64,000 bases of DNA from Rheinheimera sp. 4Y26 (GCF_025245835.1 NZ_JAOBWS010000002.1:274070-338069), one strand, 5' to 3'. Counted from the stretch's first letter, positions 9,021-18,509 are shown. The notes: generated by a model not told the origin, from the sequence alone. Numbers and translations are program-made.

Positions 9021-12000
9021 ATGCTCTGGCAAATGATCCGTTTTGAATGGCGTTATTATCTGCGCCAACCGTCTTTTTATGTCACTTCTTTATTGTTCTT
9101 TCTGATGACCTTTTTTGCCGCCTCCTCTGAGTCGGTTCAAATTGGTGGCGGGGGAGAAGTCTGGGGCAATGGCCCTTTTGCGATAGCGCAAACCATGCTG
9201 GTGATGTCGCTTTTTGCCATGTTTGTGGTGGTGAATTTTATCGGTAACAGCGCGACCCGTAATCACAGTTGTCAGATGGAAGAGCTGATTTATTCCAAGC
9301 CGTTGACGCCATGGCAATATCAGCTCGGGCGTTTTATCGGCGCTTATGCTGTGGTGCTTTTGGTATTTGCCTTTGTGCCGCTCGGTACTTTGGTAGGTTC
9401 ATTAATGCCCTGGGTGGATCAGGAGCGTTTTGGTCCGACTGTATTGAGTTATTACATCAGTACCTTCCTGATGTTTTCCATGCCAACACTTTTTGTGTTG
9501 TCAGCGCTGTTTTTTGCCATCGCCAATAAATACCGCTCTATGATGGCTTTGTATCTGGTGGTGGTCGCGGTGTTTATGTTGTACCTCATCTCCGGCAATT
9601 TTACCCGCGAGCCGGAGTACCGCACCCTGTCGGCGTTGCTGGATCCTTTTGGTCTGCGAACTTTTGCTGATGTGGCCAGATACTGGACCATCGACGAAAA
9701 AAATAATCAGATGCTGACGTTCTCCGGTGTGGTGCTTTACAACAGGCTGATTTGGCTGAGTGTGGGTGTGCTGGTGCTGCTGGCCTTTGGCGGTTTGTTC
9801 CGTGAGTTAAAACTCAGTGGTAAAGGCAAAGAGAAAAAGGCCAAACACAACACGGCCGTGCCTGAATATCCACTGTCGGCACTGCAAACCAAAGCGCAAG
9901 TGCCTTCGGTCTGGCAACAGTTCTGGTTACGCACCCGTTTTGAGATGCGCCAGGTGTTGTTTAGTGCTCCTTTTATCATTCTGGGGTTGCTCTGCATTTT
10001 TAACCTGGTGGTGCCAATGGTGGAGTCCGAAGGTTTGTACGGCACCCCCGACTGGCCGCTGACCCAGGCCATGGTGGCGATGATCGTCGACGCCACTGGC
10101 CTGCTGTTTATTATCATCGCGACTTATTATTGCGCTGAAGTGGTGTGGCGTGAGCGCAGCGCCGGTATTGGTGATATTACCGACAGTTTGCCGGTGGCCA
10201 ATATGGTGTATTTCAGCTCCAAATTGCTGGCGGTCTGGTTGTTAATGGCGGTGCTGTTTGTGTCTTTTGCGCTGACCACTGTGACTTATCAGTTACTCAG
10301 TGGTATGACAGAGCTGGATCCGGTGCAATATCTGGTGCGGCTCGGTTATTTTAATCTGCTGCCCTTTATGATGCTGGTGGTGCTGGCTTTTATGATCCAG
10401 ACGCTCAGCCCAAACAAATACGTCGGCATGCTGGTGTTTGTGGTCTATTTTATCTCCACCCTGGTGATGGATGCCTGGGGTTTCAGCCACAAAATGTTCC
10501 AGTTTGGTCAATCGCCAAATGCGCCATTTTCTGATTTAAACCGCTTCGGTTGGACGCTGGAAAGCCACAGCTGGTACATGTTGTACTGGGGCGCATTGGT
10601 GCTGGTGTTTTTTGTGTTGGGTTATGGTTTTTACCAGCGTGGCCCGGCGCAAAGTCTGAAACATCGTGCTGCCTTGTTCAGTTATCAGGTGGGGCCGCAG
10701 GGCCTTGCCCTGATGGTGGTGGCACTGCTGTTATTTGCCGGTAGCGGCAGCTGGATTTATTACAACACCCGGGTGCTCAATACCTTTATGACGGCCGAAC
10801 AGCGTATGGACATTCAGGCTGATTATGAAAAAGCATTTAAGCAGTATGCTGACGACCCTATTCTGGTGGCCACTGCCGTCAAAGCTGAAGTCGATATTTA
10901 CCCGGGCGAGCGGCAAATCAAAGCCCGTGTTACCCAGCAAATGCGCAATAAATTTGACCGGCCACTTGCCAAAATGCTGGTGCATGTGCCGGAAAATACC
11001 CGCGAGCTGCGCCTGACGGTTGCAGGCGGCAGCCTCAGTGAGATTGACCGCAAATATAATATTGCCTGGCTGACTTTTGATAAGCCGCTGCCTCCCGGTG
11101 CGCAAACCGAGGTGCAGATTGAACTGGTACGCACTAATCCGGGTTTTAAAGACAGTGACGTGGATGTGCTGCTGGTTGAAAACGGCACCTTTATTAACAA
11201 CAGTGAACTGTTGCCGCAGTTTGGTTACCAGCGTGGTTACGAGCTGCAGGAGCGGCATGAACGTGCCAAACGGGATTTAGCACCGGCAGAGCGTGCGCAT
11301 AAACTGGAAGATCAAAGCAGATACAGTGAAAGTGGTTTTGGCCGTGCTGAAGATTTTATTCAGTTTGAAACCACAGTCTCAACCTCAGCCGATCAAATTG
11401 CGATAGCTCCGGGTTATCTGCAAAAAGAATGGCAGGAGGGAGACCGGCGCTATTTCCATTATCAGATGGATAAGCCGATGTTTAACTTTTATTCTTTCCT
11501 GTCGGCACGGCTGGAGGTAAAAAAAGAGTTGTATCAGGGCGTTGCGCTGGAAGTGTATTACCACAAAGCGCACCACTGGAATGTGGATCGCATGATGGAA
11601 TCGATGCGCGACTCGCTGGATTATTTTAATCAGGCCTTTGGTCCATACCAGCACAAGCAGATGCGCATTATTGAGTTTCCGGGATACCGGCGTTTTGCCC
11701 AGTCTTTTGCCAATACGGTGCCTTATTCTGAAGAAATTGGTTTTATTGCCGATTTACGTGATAAAGACGAGCTGGATATGCCGTATTACGTCACGGCCCA
11801 TGAGATGGCGCATCAGTGGTGGGGCCATCAGGTAGGTACCGCCAATGTGCAGGGCAGTGCGGTGATCCCTGAAACCCTGGCGCAATACAGTGCACTTAGG
11901 GTGATGGAAACTAAATATGGTTCGGTCAAACTGCGTAAATTCTTAAAATACGAACTGGATCGTTATCTGCGCGACCGCGGCTCAGAGCGTATTGAAGAAA

Positions 12001-12578
12001 TGCCGCTGCTGCGTGCGGAAAATCAGGGTTATATTCATTACCGCAAAGGTTCGCTGGTGATGATGGCACTGAAAAACCGCTTAGGTGCACCAGTGCTGGA
12101 TGCCAAGCTGCGGGCCTTTTTACAACAATACCAGTATCAGCAAAATCCGTACCCGACCACTTTGGACCTGGTGCGTTATTTAAAAGCTGATTTACCGGCG
12201 TCTGAGCAGGCTTTTATTGATGATTTGTTTGTGAATATCACACTTTATGATCTGCGGTTAAAGGACATCCAGCAGCAAACTTTGCCGGATGGACAGTTAA
12301 AAGTGACACTGACCATTGATGCCGGCAAGCTCACTGCCGATGGCAAAGGCAAAGAAAGTCCGCAGCCGCTTTTGGAGATGGTTGATATTGGTTTTTACAC
12401 TGAAAATCCGGATGATTTTAGTAAAGAACCGGTAGCGCTGTATTTTGAGGCGCATCAGCTTAAATCCGGCAGCAATCAGCTTGAGCTGACAGTGCCTAAA
12501 GGTGCTGTCTATGTGGCGGTTGATCCGTTGCTGAAGCTGATTGACCGGGATGCGGCGGATAATATCCGCAAGTTGTAA
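9021..12578 (+). CDS. ABC-2 permease fused to M1-family metallopeptidase
   Basis: This 1185-residue inner-membrane protein has two permease halves (about residues 1-280 and 310-550, each with several hydrophobic helices), one further helix near 565-590, and a large C-terminal M1 peptidase-like region. The zinc site is HEMAH (His927, Glu928, His931) with Glu951 in PETLAQYS as third ligand. Two departures from classical M1 enzymes are visible: 19 rather than 18 residues separate HEXXH from the glutamate, and no GxMEN exopeptidase motif is found, its place being taken by FAQSFANTVPYSEE. The ATG at 9021 has GAGGA 7 nt upstream. With the preceding ATPase it makes a transporter with a probably periplasmic peptidase arm. 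Fusions of this kind are known by annotation; function is unproven. Confidence 0.88.
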   Translation: MLWQMIRFEWRYYLRQPSFYVTSLLFFLMTFFAASSESVQIGGGGEVWGNGPFAIAQTMLVMSLFAMFVVVNFIGNSATRNHSCQMEELIYSKPLTPWQYQLGRFIGAYAVVLLVFAFVPLGTLVGSLMPWVDQERFGPTVLSYYISTFLMFSMPTLFVLSALFFAIANKYRSMMALYLVVVAVFMLYLISGNFTREPEYRTLSALLDPFGLRTFADVARYWTIDEKNNQMLTFSGVVLYNRLIWLSVGVLVLLAFGGLFRELKLSGKGKEKKAKHNTAVPEYPLSALQTKAQVPSVWQQFWLRTRFEMRQVLFSAPFIILGLLCIFNLVVPMVESEGLYGTPDWPLTQAMVAMIVDATGLLFIIIATYYCAEVVWRERSAGIGDITDSLPVANMVYFSSKLLAVWLLMAVLFVSFALTTVTYQLLSGMTELDPVQYLVRLGYFNLLPFMMLVVLAFMIQTLSPNKYVGMLVFVVYFISTLVMDAWGFSHKMFQFGQSPNAPFSDLNRFGWTLESHSWYMLYWGALVLVFFVLGYGFYQRGPAQSLKHRAALFSYQVGPQGLALMVVALLLFAGSGSWIYYNTRVLNTFMTAEQRMDIQADYEKAFKQYADDPILVATAVKAEVDIYPGERQIKARVTQQMRNKFDRPLAKMLVHVPENTRELRLTVAGGSLSEIDRKYNIAWLTFDKPLPPGAQTEVQIELVRTNPGFKDSDVDVLLVENGTFINNSELLPQFGYQRGYELQERHERAKRDLAPAERAHKLEDQSRYSESGFGRAEDFIQFETTVSTSADQIAIAPGYLQKEWQEGDRRYFHYQMDKPMFNFYSFLSARLEVKKELYQGVALEVYYHKAHHWNVDRMMESMRDSLDYFNQAFGPYQHKQMRIIEFPGYRRFAQSFANTVPYSEEIGFIADLRDKDELDMPYYVTAHEMAHQWWGHQVGTANVQGSAVIPETLAQYSALRVMETKYGSVKLRKFLKYELDRYLRDRGSERIEEMPLLRAENQGYIHYRKGSLVMMALKNRLGAPVLDAKLRAFLQQYQYQQNPYPTTLDLVRYLKADLPASEQAFIDDLFVNITLYDLRLKDIQQQTLPDGQLKVTLTIDAGKLTADGKGKESPQPLLEMVDIGFYTENPDDFSKEPVALYFEAHQLKSGSNQLELTVPKGAVYVAVDPLLKLIDRDAADNIRKL

Positions 12579-12604
12579 GGCATTTATGTTGAGTCAATAA
12601 AGAG

Positions 12605-12635
12605 AAAACCCGCCAACTGGCGGGTTTTTGTTTTT
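12605..12635 (+). terminator. Rho-independent terminator of the ABC-peptidase operon
   Basis: AAACCCGCCA-AC-TGGCGGGTTT is followed by a T-rich run (TTTTTGTTTTT). It is 27 bp after the stop and may also serve the convergent creA. Confidence 0.9.
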
Positions 12636-12685
12636 GCTCATAATAAAATTTCAGCTTGGTTTTGCGGTAACTATAATTTTGGCGG

Positions 12686-13177
12686 CTATTTTGGCGTTGC
12701 CGTAGTGGCAGCTTCCAGCTCCTGCCAGGCTTTGCTCCCCCAGAGTGGCACTGTGGTTAACGAATGTTTGTCACTGCCGGCGGTTTCTTTGGTGGAATAC
12801 GACAAATACACCAGGGTTCTGTTGTCGTTATCAAAAATACGACGGATCTTCAGGTGCTTAAACAAAATACTTTTAGAGGCGCTAAAAATCACTTCACCTG
12901 ATTTGGAAGTATCTATGCTATCCAGCATCGCTTTGGTGATTTCACCGGTCTGGCGGCAGGCAATCGACATATCCGATGGGTCGGCTAAATCCAGATTGGC
13001 TTCGACATGGCTGATATGGCAGGTCACGCCCGGAATGTCTGGGTCGTTAAAGGTTTGAATTTTAATATCTTTTGTCGTGAATAAGCCCAGGCTGACATCG
13101 CCGACTTCTTTCGGTGAGCAGGCCAATAACAAGCCTGTTGCCAGCACCAGTGTGGTAGTGGCCAATACCTTTTTCAT
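12686..13177 (-). CDS. creA: CreA-family lipoprotein
   Basis: The 163-residue protein carries a lipoprotein signal (MKKVLATTTLVLATGLLLAC, lipobox LLAC with Cys20), so it is probably membrane-anchored. The body matches the CreA family: FNDPDIPGVTCHISHVE, a second conserved cysteine in IACRQTGEI, and LKIRRIFDNDNRTLVYLSYS. The biochemical role of CreA is not established. E. coli CreA has an ordinary signal peptide without this lipobox, so the anchoring differs. It is monocistronic, convergent with the ABC-peptidase operon and 47 bp from the DUF2804 gene on the same strand. Confidence 0.87.
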   Translation of the reverse strand: MKKVLATTTLVLATGLLLACSPKEVGDVSLGLFTTKDIKIQTFNDPDIPGVTCHISHVEANLDLADPSDMSIACRQTGEITKAMLDSIDTSKSGEVIFSASKSILFKHLKIRRIFDNDNRTLVYLSYSTKETAGSDKHSLTTVPLWGSKAWQELEAATTATPK

Positions 13178-13224
13178 AAAAACTCCTTGTGATCAACATA
13201 AAAAAGTTTGGGCTAAGGTGCAGC

Positions 13225-14253
13225 TTACCATTTGGCATAATGGTCTTCCGCCAGACCAAGGCACTGCTTTAATTGCAGTTTGCTGCCGTCGGCCAGCATG
13301 ATGTTCCCCTGATAATAACCTACATATTGTCTGAAATTACTGGTAAGTAGTGCGGCCTGCACCTTTTCCTGCCGGCAATACAGGGGCTGAAATTCAAGTT
13401 CTACTTCCCCGCATAAAGTCTGCAGTTGCCAGTTTTGGTTTGGCTGCTGCCGGTTTATCTGAAACTGCACCGGGCTTAAATGCTGGATTTTACCCTGGTA
13501 CCAGAGTGCATTTTCACAAAGGCCGGTTTCGTTGACACCATTAGCCAGATTCAGGCCAAAAGGCACATTTTGCAACAAGGTATTGATAGAGGCCCAGCGC
13601 CAGTTGGTGCGGCGGCGCATAAAACCGGCGGAAAAATCGTAACCGCCCCGGGCTGAACTCAGGTCAAATGGTCGCTCACCCAATTTCAGCTCACCAGTCA
13701 CCGCCAGGGCGTTGTTTTTTTCGGTGTAAGTGAGGCCCTGATAACCGGTCGGCGCACAAAGTGCCAGTGGTTGTTGCTGCTGACGTGCCAGTTGAAGGCT
13801 TGCCTGCAGCTCGCCACACTGCAGTTCCAGCCGCCAGCAGTGGTTATCCAGGTCAAAGTGCCAGCGGGTTTTGCCCAGATGTAACTGCGCCCGGCCTGAG
13901 GTCGGGGATTGGCTCATTTGACAGCCCAGCTGCAGTGGCAGCAACAGGCCTTTTTCTACTGTTGTTGCTTCCTGCTGATATAAATAAGCAAAACCAGAGC
14001 TGGCATAACGGATATCGGCAATAGCCACTGCCAAAAGCCAGTTAGGGCCAGTTACAGAGATAAACTGAAACTGTTTAAACTGGAAAAAACGAGCCAGTGC
14101 GCTGGCTTTATTATCCAGCACAGTGCGGTAGTTAAAATCAGCAAAATTAAGCCTTGGCACTGAGCCATCAAATAAACCATAAACCGCATCACCATCTTGC
14201 TGAATCAGCTGCGAAGGGGCAGGGGTAAGATTGGGTTGATAACGGCTTGGCAT
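13225..14253 (-). CDS. DUF2804 domain-containing protein
   Basis: The 342-residue protein has no signal peptide or membrane helix. It carries features of the DUF2804 family: an N-terminal LFDGSVPRLNFADF, the central RRRTNWRWAS with an adjacent GLNLANGVNE, and GLCENALWYQGKIQHLSPVQF. The repeated beta-rich segments suggest a lipocalin or hydroxysteroid-dehydratase-like barrel fold, which is inference. No enzyme activity is known. It is followed on the same strand by creA. Confidence 0.8.
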   Translation of the reverse strand: MPSRYQPNLTPAPSQLIQQDGDAVYGLFDGSVPRLNFADFNYRTVLDNKASALARFFQFKQFQFISVTGPNWLLAVAIADIRYASSGFAYLYQQEATTVEKGLLLPLQLGCQMSQSPTSGRAQLHLGKTRWHFDLDNHCWRLELQCGELQASLQLARQQQQPLALCAPTGYQGLTYTEKNNALAVTGELKLGERPFDLSSARGGYDFSAGFMRRRTNWRWASINTLLQNVPFGLNLANGVNETGLCENALWYQGKIQHLSPVQFQINRQQPNQNWQLQTLCGEVELEFQPLYCRQEKVQAALLTSNFRQYVGYYQGNIMLADGSKLQLKQCLGLAEDHYAKW

Positions 14254-14442
14254 GGCTGGCTCTTACTGATAAAAATAGTTGTTTTTATAACAGTTTTTAC
14301 CAGGCAGACCAAGTAAGATTAGTGGCATTCAGCACTACTGGCAGCCTGAGTTATAAAGGCGTTAGCTAATCAGCCCTGACAAACACAAATTGGCGCAGAG
14401 CAGCCCGGGCTTATTGCAGATGAACAAAAGGATCAGGTTCAG

Positions 14443-15525
14443 ATGGCCATTACAGAACAACTATTATTGATGTTCAGCGCCCTTGGGGGGCTCAACGCCT
14501 GGCTGCTGGCCGGTTATTTTTTCTGGCGAAAGCCGGCACCATCTTCTGACAAACCACTTGCAGATCAATTGTTGGCTTTATTGCTGCTGATGCTGAGCAT
14601 CAGAGTATTAAAGTCTGTGCTGTTTTATTTTAATCCGGCTATTACCAAACAAATTTTGCAGCTGGGTTTATCGGCCTGTGCTTTGATTGGGCCTTTGTTA
14701 TTTGCCTATTGCCACAGTATTTGTGGGCCGAAAAAAACCAAGGCCTGGTATCTGTGGCCCTTAGCAGCGGTGTTGCTGCTGGTGCTTGCGGTGGGGGTGT
14801 TGTGGCCTTATCAGCACTACACCGGACTTTGGGCAGGCCTGATGTACCGGCTGATTAACTACAGCTGGCTTGGCTGGATTTTATTATCAGCCTTGTGGGT
14901 ATGGCGCAGCAGCAAAACCAGCACTGAGCTGGCAACCGCTTTGCAACAATCAGAGCTGCTGATGCTTAAAAGTCTTATCGGCGGTAATTTGTTGCTGTGG
15001 GCGGCGTATCACTTTGCCTCTTACACCTCGTATATCAGCGGCGCCTTGTCTTTTAGTTTTTTATTGTATGTGGCAGCGCTGACGCTTTACCTGCAAAAAC
15101 GCGCAGAACCCAAAGCAGTGCCTTATGCCAATAAAAAATTGCCGGTGCAGCAGGCAGAAATATGGCAGCAGGAACTTGCGCAGTTGATGCTACATCAGCC
15201 CCTGTATCTGGATGCTAATTTAACGCTGGCCAAACTGGCAAAACAGCTGGGCTGGTCTGTACCAAAGTTGTCGCAATTGTTAAACGACAACCTGCAAACC
15301 TCATTTAACGACTATATCAATGCCTATCGTATTGCTTATGCCCGTCAGCTGTTAGCACAACAGCAGCCGCTGAAAATGGCGGATTTAGCCGAGCAATCTG
15401 GTTTTAATGCGTTGTCGACTTTTTATAGCGCTTTTAAAAAAGCCACAGGCCTGACGCCCGCCCGCTATAAACAACAGCTGCAGGATTCCGGAATTATAAA
15501 TCCGCTCTCCGGAATCATATCCTGA
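14443..15525 (+). CDS. AraC-family regulator with seven-TM sensor region
   Basis: The 360-residue protein has about seven hydrophobic helices within residues 1-220 and a C-terminal AraC/XylS DNA-binding domain (about 245-350), with the second helix-turn-helix seen as QSGFNALSTFYSAFKKATGLTP. It is therefore a membrane-embedded one-component regulator whose N-terminal part may sense a signal in or across the membrane. AAGGA precedes the ATG by about 10 nt. The next gene, an exported NTF2-DJ-1 fusion, starts 62 bp downstream on the same strand and is the most likely target or partner; this is inference from position. Confidence 0.88.
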   Translation: MAITEQLLLMFSALGGLNAWLLAGYFFWRKPAPSSDKPLADQLLALLLLMLSIRVLKSVLFYFNPAITKQILQLGLSACALIGPLLFAYCHSICGPKKTKAWYLWPLAAVLLLVLAVGVLWPYQHYTGLWAGLMYRLINYSWLGWILLSALWVWRSSKTSTELATALQQSELLMLKSLIGGNLLLWAAYHFASYTSYISGALSFSFLLYVAALTLYLQKRAEPKAVPYANKKLPVQQAEIWQQELAQLMLHQPLYLDANLTLAKLAKQLGWSVPKLSQLLNDNLQTSFNDYINAYRIAYARQLLAQQQPLKMADLAEQSGFNALSTFYSAFKKATGLTPARYKQQLQDSGIINPLSGIIS

Positions 15526-15587
15526 GGCTGTAACTTCAGGCGTTGGTTTTTATGCTGGCTCCGGTTTTTAACATTACCGGAGGAACT

Positions 15588-16820
15588 ATGCGTTATTTAT
15601 CTTGTTGGCCCCTGTTGCTGGGCATCTTTGTCTGCCATGTCGCTGCGGTTAGTGCTGCGACACAAAGTCAAAAAACTACCGTTTTAAATGCGCCAACAGC
15701 GGCAGTAAATCACCAGGACTTGTCTGATGCGGACAATTATCAGGCGGTGCGCCATACCCTTGAGCTTTACCTGAACGGCACTTCGTATAATCAACAGGGA
15801 GAAATCAAGCAGGCCTTTCACCCACAAGCTGAGTTATTTTTGGCCAAAGAAGGGCAAGCTATCTGGCAGGTGCCTGTGGCCGACTACATCAGCTGGTTTA
15901 AACCGGCCAAAGCCGGGCAATTTAACGGCCGTATTGGTGAAATTCTCAGTATTGATATTGAAGGTGAGCTGGCAACCGCCAAAGCGGAAATTCTGCAAAA
16001 AGGCGCAGGGCATCGTTATGTTGATATGTTTTTACTCAAACGCATCGATGGCCGCTGGCAAATCATCAGTAAAGCGGCGGTGCGCCAGCCCTCGGTGCAG
16101 CATGGCCAGCGGGTGTTATTTATTTTGTCTGACGCGCATTTTCACGGTCAGTCCAACCTGCCGGCAGGTGCCAGTTTTTCCGAGATAGTCAAAGCCTACC
16201 GCACCTTTAAACAGGCTGGTTTCACCGTCGACTTTATTACGCCCAAAGGGGGCGCTGTGCCTTTGGCTTATATCGACACTTCGGATCCGCTGCATAAAGA
16301 ATATCTGTATCAGCAGGATCTGATGCAGGCACTGAAATACAGCAAAACCGCAGCCCAACTGCAGGCTAGCGATTATAAAGCGGTGCATTATGTGGGCGGT
16401 TCTAATGCGGTGTACGGTGTGCCAGAAGACCCGGCCATTGCACAACTGGTGATGGACATTTATCAGCAGCATCAGGGCATTATTTCAGCTGTCTGTCACG
16501 GCACCGCCGGTTTAGTGCAGCTAAAAACCAAAGATGGCAAATATCTGGTGAGCGGTAAACAAGTGACAGGTTACCCGGAAGACTTTGAACAGCAGGATGC
16601 GCCTTATTTTCAGCACTTTCCGTTGTTACTGAAAAAAACCATCACTGAGCGTGGCGGGATTTTTAAAGTGGGTAAACGCAGTGAAGCTTTTGTGCTGGTT
16701 GATGGGGCTCTGGTGACAGGGCAAAACCATCTATCCTCCGAAGGGGTGGCCAAAGAAGTGATTAAACTAATAGAGCAGAAAAAACAGAGCCAGGCCGCAA
16801 CTTTGGCAGGTGCTAACTAA
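15588..16820 (+). CDS. Exported two-domain protein: NTF2-like plus DJ-1/PfpI
   Basis: The 410-residue protein starts with a signal peptide (about residues 1-24, ending VSAA). Residues about 45-175 form an NTF2-like domain of the lumazine-binding/SnoaL type (LELYLNGTSYNQQGEIKQAF; MFLLKRIDGRWQIISKA). Residues about 185-400 form a DJ-1/PfpI class I amidotransferase-like domain with the nucleophile elbow AVCHGTAGL (reactive Cys and adjacent His) and FTVDFITPKGGAVPL. The ATG at 15588 has GGAGG 4 nt upstream; an in-frame ATG at 15552 lies before it but loses the signal peptide. Related DJ-1 domains act as glyoxalase/chaperone (Hsp31-like); activity here is unknown. It follows the 7-TM AraC regulator. 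Confidence 0.83.
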   Translation: MRYLSCWPLLLGIFVCHVAAVSAATQSQKTTVLNAPTAAVNHQDLSDADNYQAVRHTLELYLNGTSYNQQGEIKQAFHPQAELFLAKEGQAIWQVPVADYISWFKPAKAGQFNGRIGEILSIDIEGELATAKAEILQKGAGHRYVDMFLLKRIDGRWQIISKAAVRQPSVQHGQRVLFILSDAHFHGQSNLPAGASFSEIVKAYRTFKQAGFTVDFITPKGGAVPLAYIDTSDPLHKEYLYQQDLMQALKYSKTAAQLQASDYKAVHYVGGSNAVYGVPEDPAIAQLVMDIYQQHQGIISAVCHGTAGLVQLKTKDGKYLVSGKQVTGYPEDFEQQDAPYFQHFPLLLKKTITERGGIFKVGKRSEAFVLVDGALVTGQNHLSSEGVAKEVIKLIEQKKQSQAATLAGAN

Positions 16821-16844
16821 CTGCAGAGCTTTAAAGCTGCAAAT

Positions 16845-16870
16845 AAAAACGCCGGCAAGCCGGCGTTTTT
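16845..16870. terminator. Bidirectional terminator between the DJ-1 gene and slyD
   Basis: AAAAACGCCGG-CAAG-CCGGCGTTTTT is symmetric, with an A run on one side and a T run on the other. It can terminate both convergent transcripts. Confidence 0.9.
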
Positions 16871-16911
16871 ACAAACTCAACTGCAGTCAGGCTGCAGTTT
16901 TGCCGAATGGA

Positions 16912-17403
16912 TTAATGGCCGTGACCTGAGTGGCCGTCCATGCCGTGGGCATGACCGTGTGCCAGCTCTTCTTCTGTGGCATCACGCACCAGCACCACTT
17001 CAACATCAAAAGTTAAATCAATGCCAGACAGCGGGTGATTGCCGTCTACCACAACCTCGTCGTCGGTCACATCTAACACAATCACCGACTGTTCGCGGCC
17101 ATCCGGGCCTGCAGCGCGAAAACGCATGCCAACAGCCACTTCCATGCCTTCAAACAAAGCACGTGGCACGGCCTGGGTTAATTCTTCATGGCGCTCGCCG
17201 TAAGCATCAGCGGCTGCTACTTCAACTGTAAATTTATCACCGGCTTGTTTGCCAACCAGTGCAGCTTCCAGCCCCTGAATTAATGAGCCGCTGCCATGGA
17301 TAAACACCAGTGGCTCGCCGCCTGCAGAGCTGTCGAGTTCGTTGCCGGCTGCGTCACTGACGCTGTAATGCATAGCAACAACTTTGTTATTTTGAATGGT
17401 CAT
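16912..17403 (-). CDS. slyD: FKBP-type peptidyl-prolyl isomerase SlyD
   Basis: The 163-residue protein has the SlyD plan: FKBP N-terminal strand (MHYSVSDAAGNELDSS), the GSGSLIQGLEAALVGKQAGDK loop, the inserted chaperone flap (about residues 70-125), return to FKBP (HPLSGIDLTFDVEVV), and a histidine-rich metal-binding tail (HGHAHGMDGHSGHGH). SlyD catalyses prolyl isomerisation, assists folding and supplies nickel for hydrogenase maturation in E. coli. The tail here is histidine-rich but has no cysteines, unlike the E. coli tail, so nickel binding may be weaker. It is 11 bp downstream of ygfZ on the same strand. Confidence 0.92.
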   Translation of the reverse strand: MTIQNNKVVAMHYSVSDAAGNELDSSAGGEPLVFIHGSGSLIQGLEAALVGKQAGDKFTVEVAAADAYGERHEELTQAVPRALFEGMEVAVGMRFRAAGPDGREQSVIVLDVTDDEVVVDGNHPLSGIDLTFDVEVVLVRDATEEELAHGHAHGMDGHSGHGH

Positions 17404-17414
17404 GCAAACCTCAG

Positions 17415-18386
17415 TTAGTTTAAAGAATAAGGAAGAGCTTCCAGCCTGAATAAGGTGTCAGGTGCGCTGGCCAGCCTTAAATGAGCATCCGGCGCGGTGT
17501 CGTTGGGCAGCACAGCAAGCACTAACAGCTCACCATGAATATTGACCGCGTTCACCACCACACCGCTTCGACGCCAGTTTTGCTCTAATTGTACTTCAAT
17601 ATCGCTGCCGGCTGCCGGAGTTTCTGCACTTTGTGCTTTGAGAATATATGTGGCTCTTTTATTTTTGCCCAGATATTTCATCCGGGCCACCATTTCCTGG
17701 CCTATATAACAACCCTTAGTAAAGCTAATAGCATCAATGGCTTGCAGGTTCAGGTTTTGCGGCACATATTCGCCAATCAGCGCCTGCTCCAGATAGGGCA
17801 GGCCATGCAAAATATGTTGAGCCAAAAAGCGCGTTGGCGCGGCAAGGTGGGCAGCCTGGCTTGTCAGCAGGGTTTTGGCGGCTGTGATGTCCAGCACCAG
17901 CAAATAATGCTGCTCTGCCAGCGCCAGTAATTGACCGTCCGGTACTGCCACCAGTGTGCCCGGAGCCGGTACTTCAAAACCAAGTTTCGCCACTAGTTTG
18001 TCTGCATCAGGGCCGCTGATGCCCAGAACCGCCAGTTGCTCCTGGGTGTCGTGAAAGGCAACTTTGGAGAACACACCAAACTTTTTCAGCTGCACCAAAG
18101 AGGCCTGAATTTCATCCCGAAAGCCGGTGTATAAAATATCTTCACCTTGTTGCCATAAATGAAAAGTGGCCCACATTTTTCCTTTAGCGTCACAATGGGC
18201 GCCACGTAAAAAATTATGTTCAGTTAAAGTATTGATATCGCAGGTGGTTTGTCCTTGCAGATACTTTTTCTGATCAGGGCCACTGATCCGCACTACAGAA
18301 AAAGCCGGTAATGGACTGATAAAAGCTTGTTCGGTGTCGTTTGATAACTGTGCTAATTGTTCAGCACTGATCCAGGAGCTTTGCAT
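17415..18386 (-). CDS. ygfZ: tRNA-modifying/Fe-S maintenance protein YgfZ
   Basis: The 323-residue folate-binding protein is of the GcvT-like fold. YgfZ (IbaG57 family) supports Fe-S enzymes such as MiaB. The hallmark KGCYIGQEMVARM with its conserved cysteine is present near residue 225, as are KKYLQGQTTCDI and AHCDAKGKMWATF. The ATG at 18386 is preferred; a GTG 39 nt further upstream is in frame but would add residues not expected by comparison with E. coli YgfZ. It is divergent from sdhE, the arrangement found across gammaproteobacteria. Confidence 0.9.
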   Translation of the reverse strand: MQSSWISAEQLAQLSNDTEQAFISPLPAFSVVRISGPDQKKYLQGQTTCDINTLTEHNFLRGAHCDAKGKMWATFHLWQQGEDILYTGFRDEIQASLVQLKKFGVFSKVAFHDTQEQLAVLGISGPDADKLVAKLGFEVPAPGTLVAVPDGQLLALAEQHYLLVLDITAAKTLLTSQAAHLAAPTRFLAQHILHGLPYLEQALIGEYVPQNLNLQAIDAISFTKGCYIGQEMVARMKYLGKNKRATYILKAQSAETPAAGSDIEVQLEQNWRRSGVVVNAVNIHGELLVLAVLPNDTAPDAHLRLASAPDTLFRLEALPYSLN

Positions 18387-18509
18387 AACAGATGTCACTT
18401 TTAAACCTTTAATGTGCAATGGCACAGATCATTGGGCGAAAGATGGAAAAGCACAACCCCCGCAACAATTATTTGTTAGAATCCGGCCAGCAAAACAAGA
18501 GAGCCTGTT

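Noticed and set aside
10731..11258. Long open frame on the minus strand inside the peptidase gene
   Set aside because: No ribosome-binding site or recognisable protein; it is antisense to a clearly coding frame.
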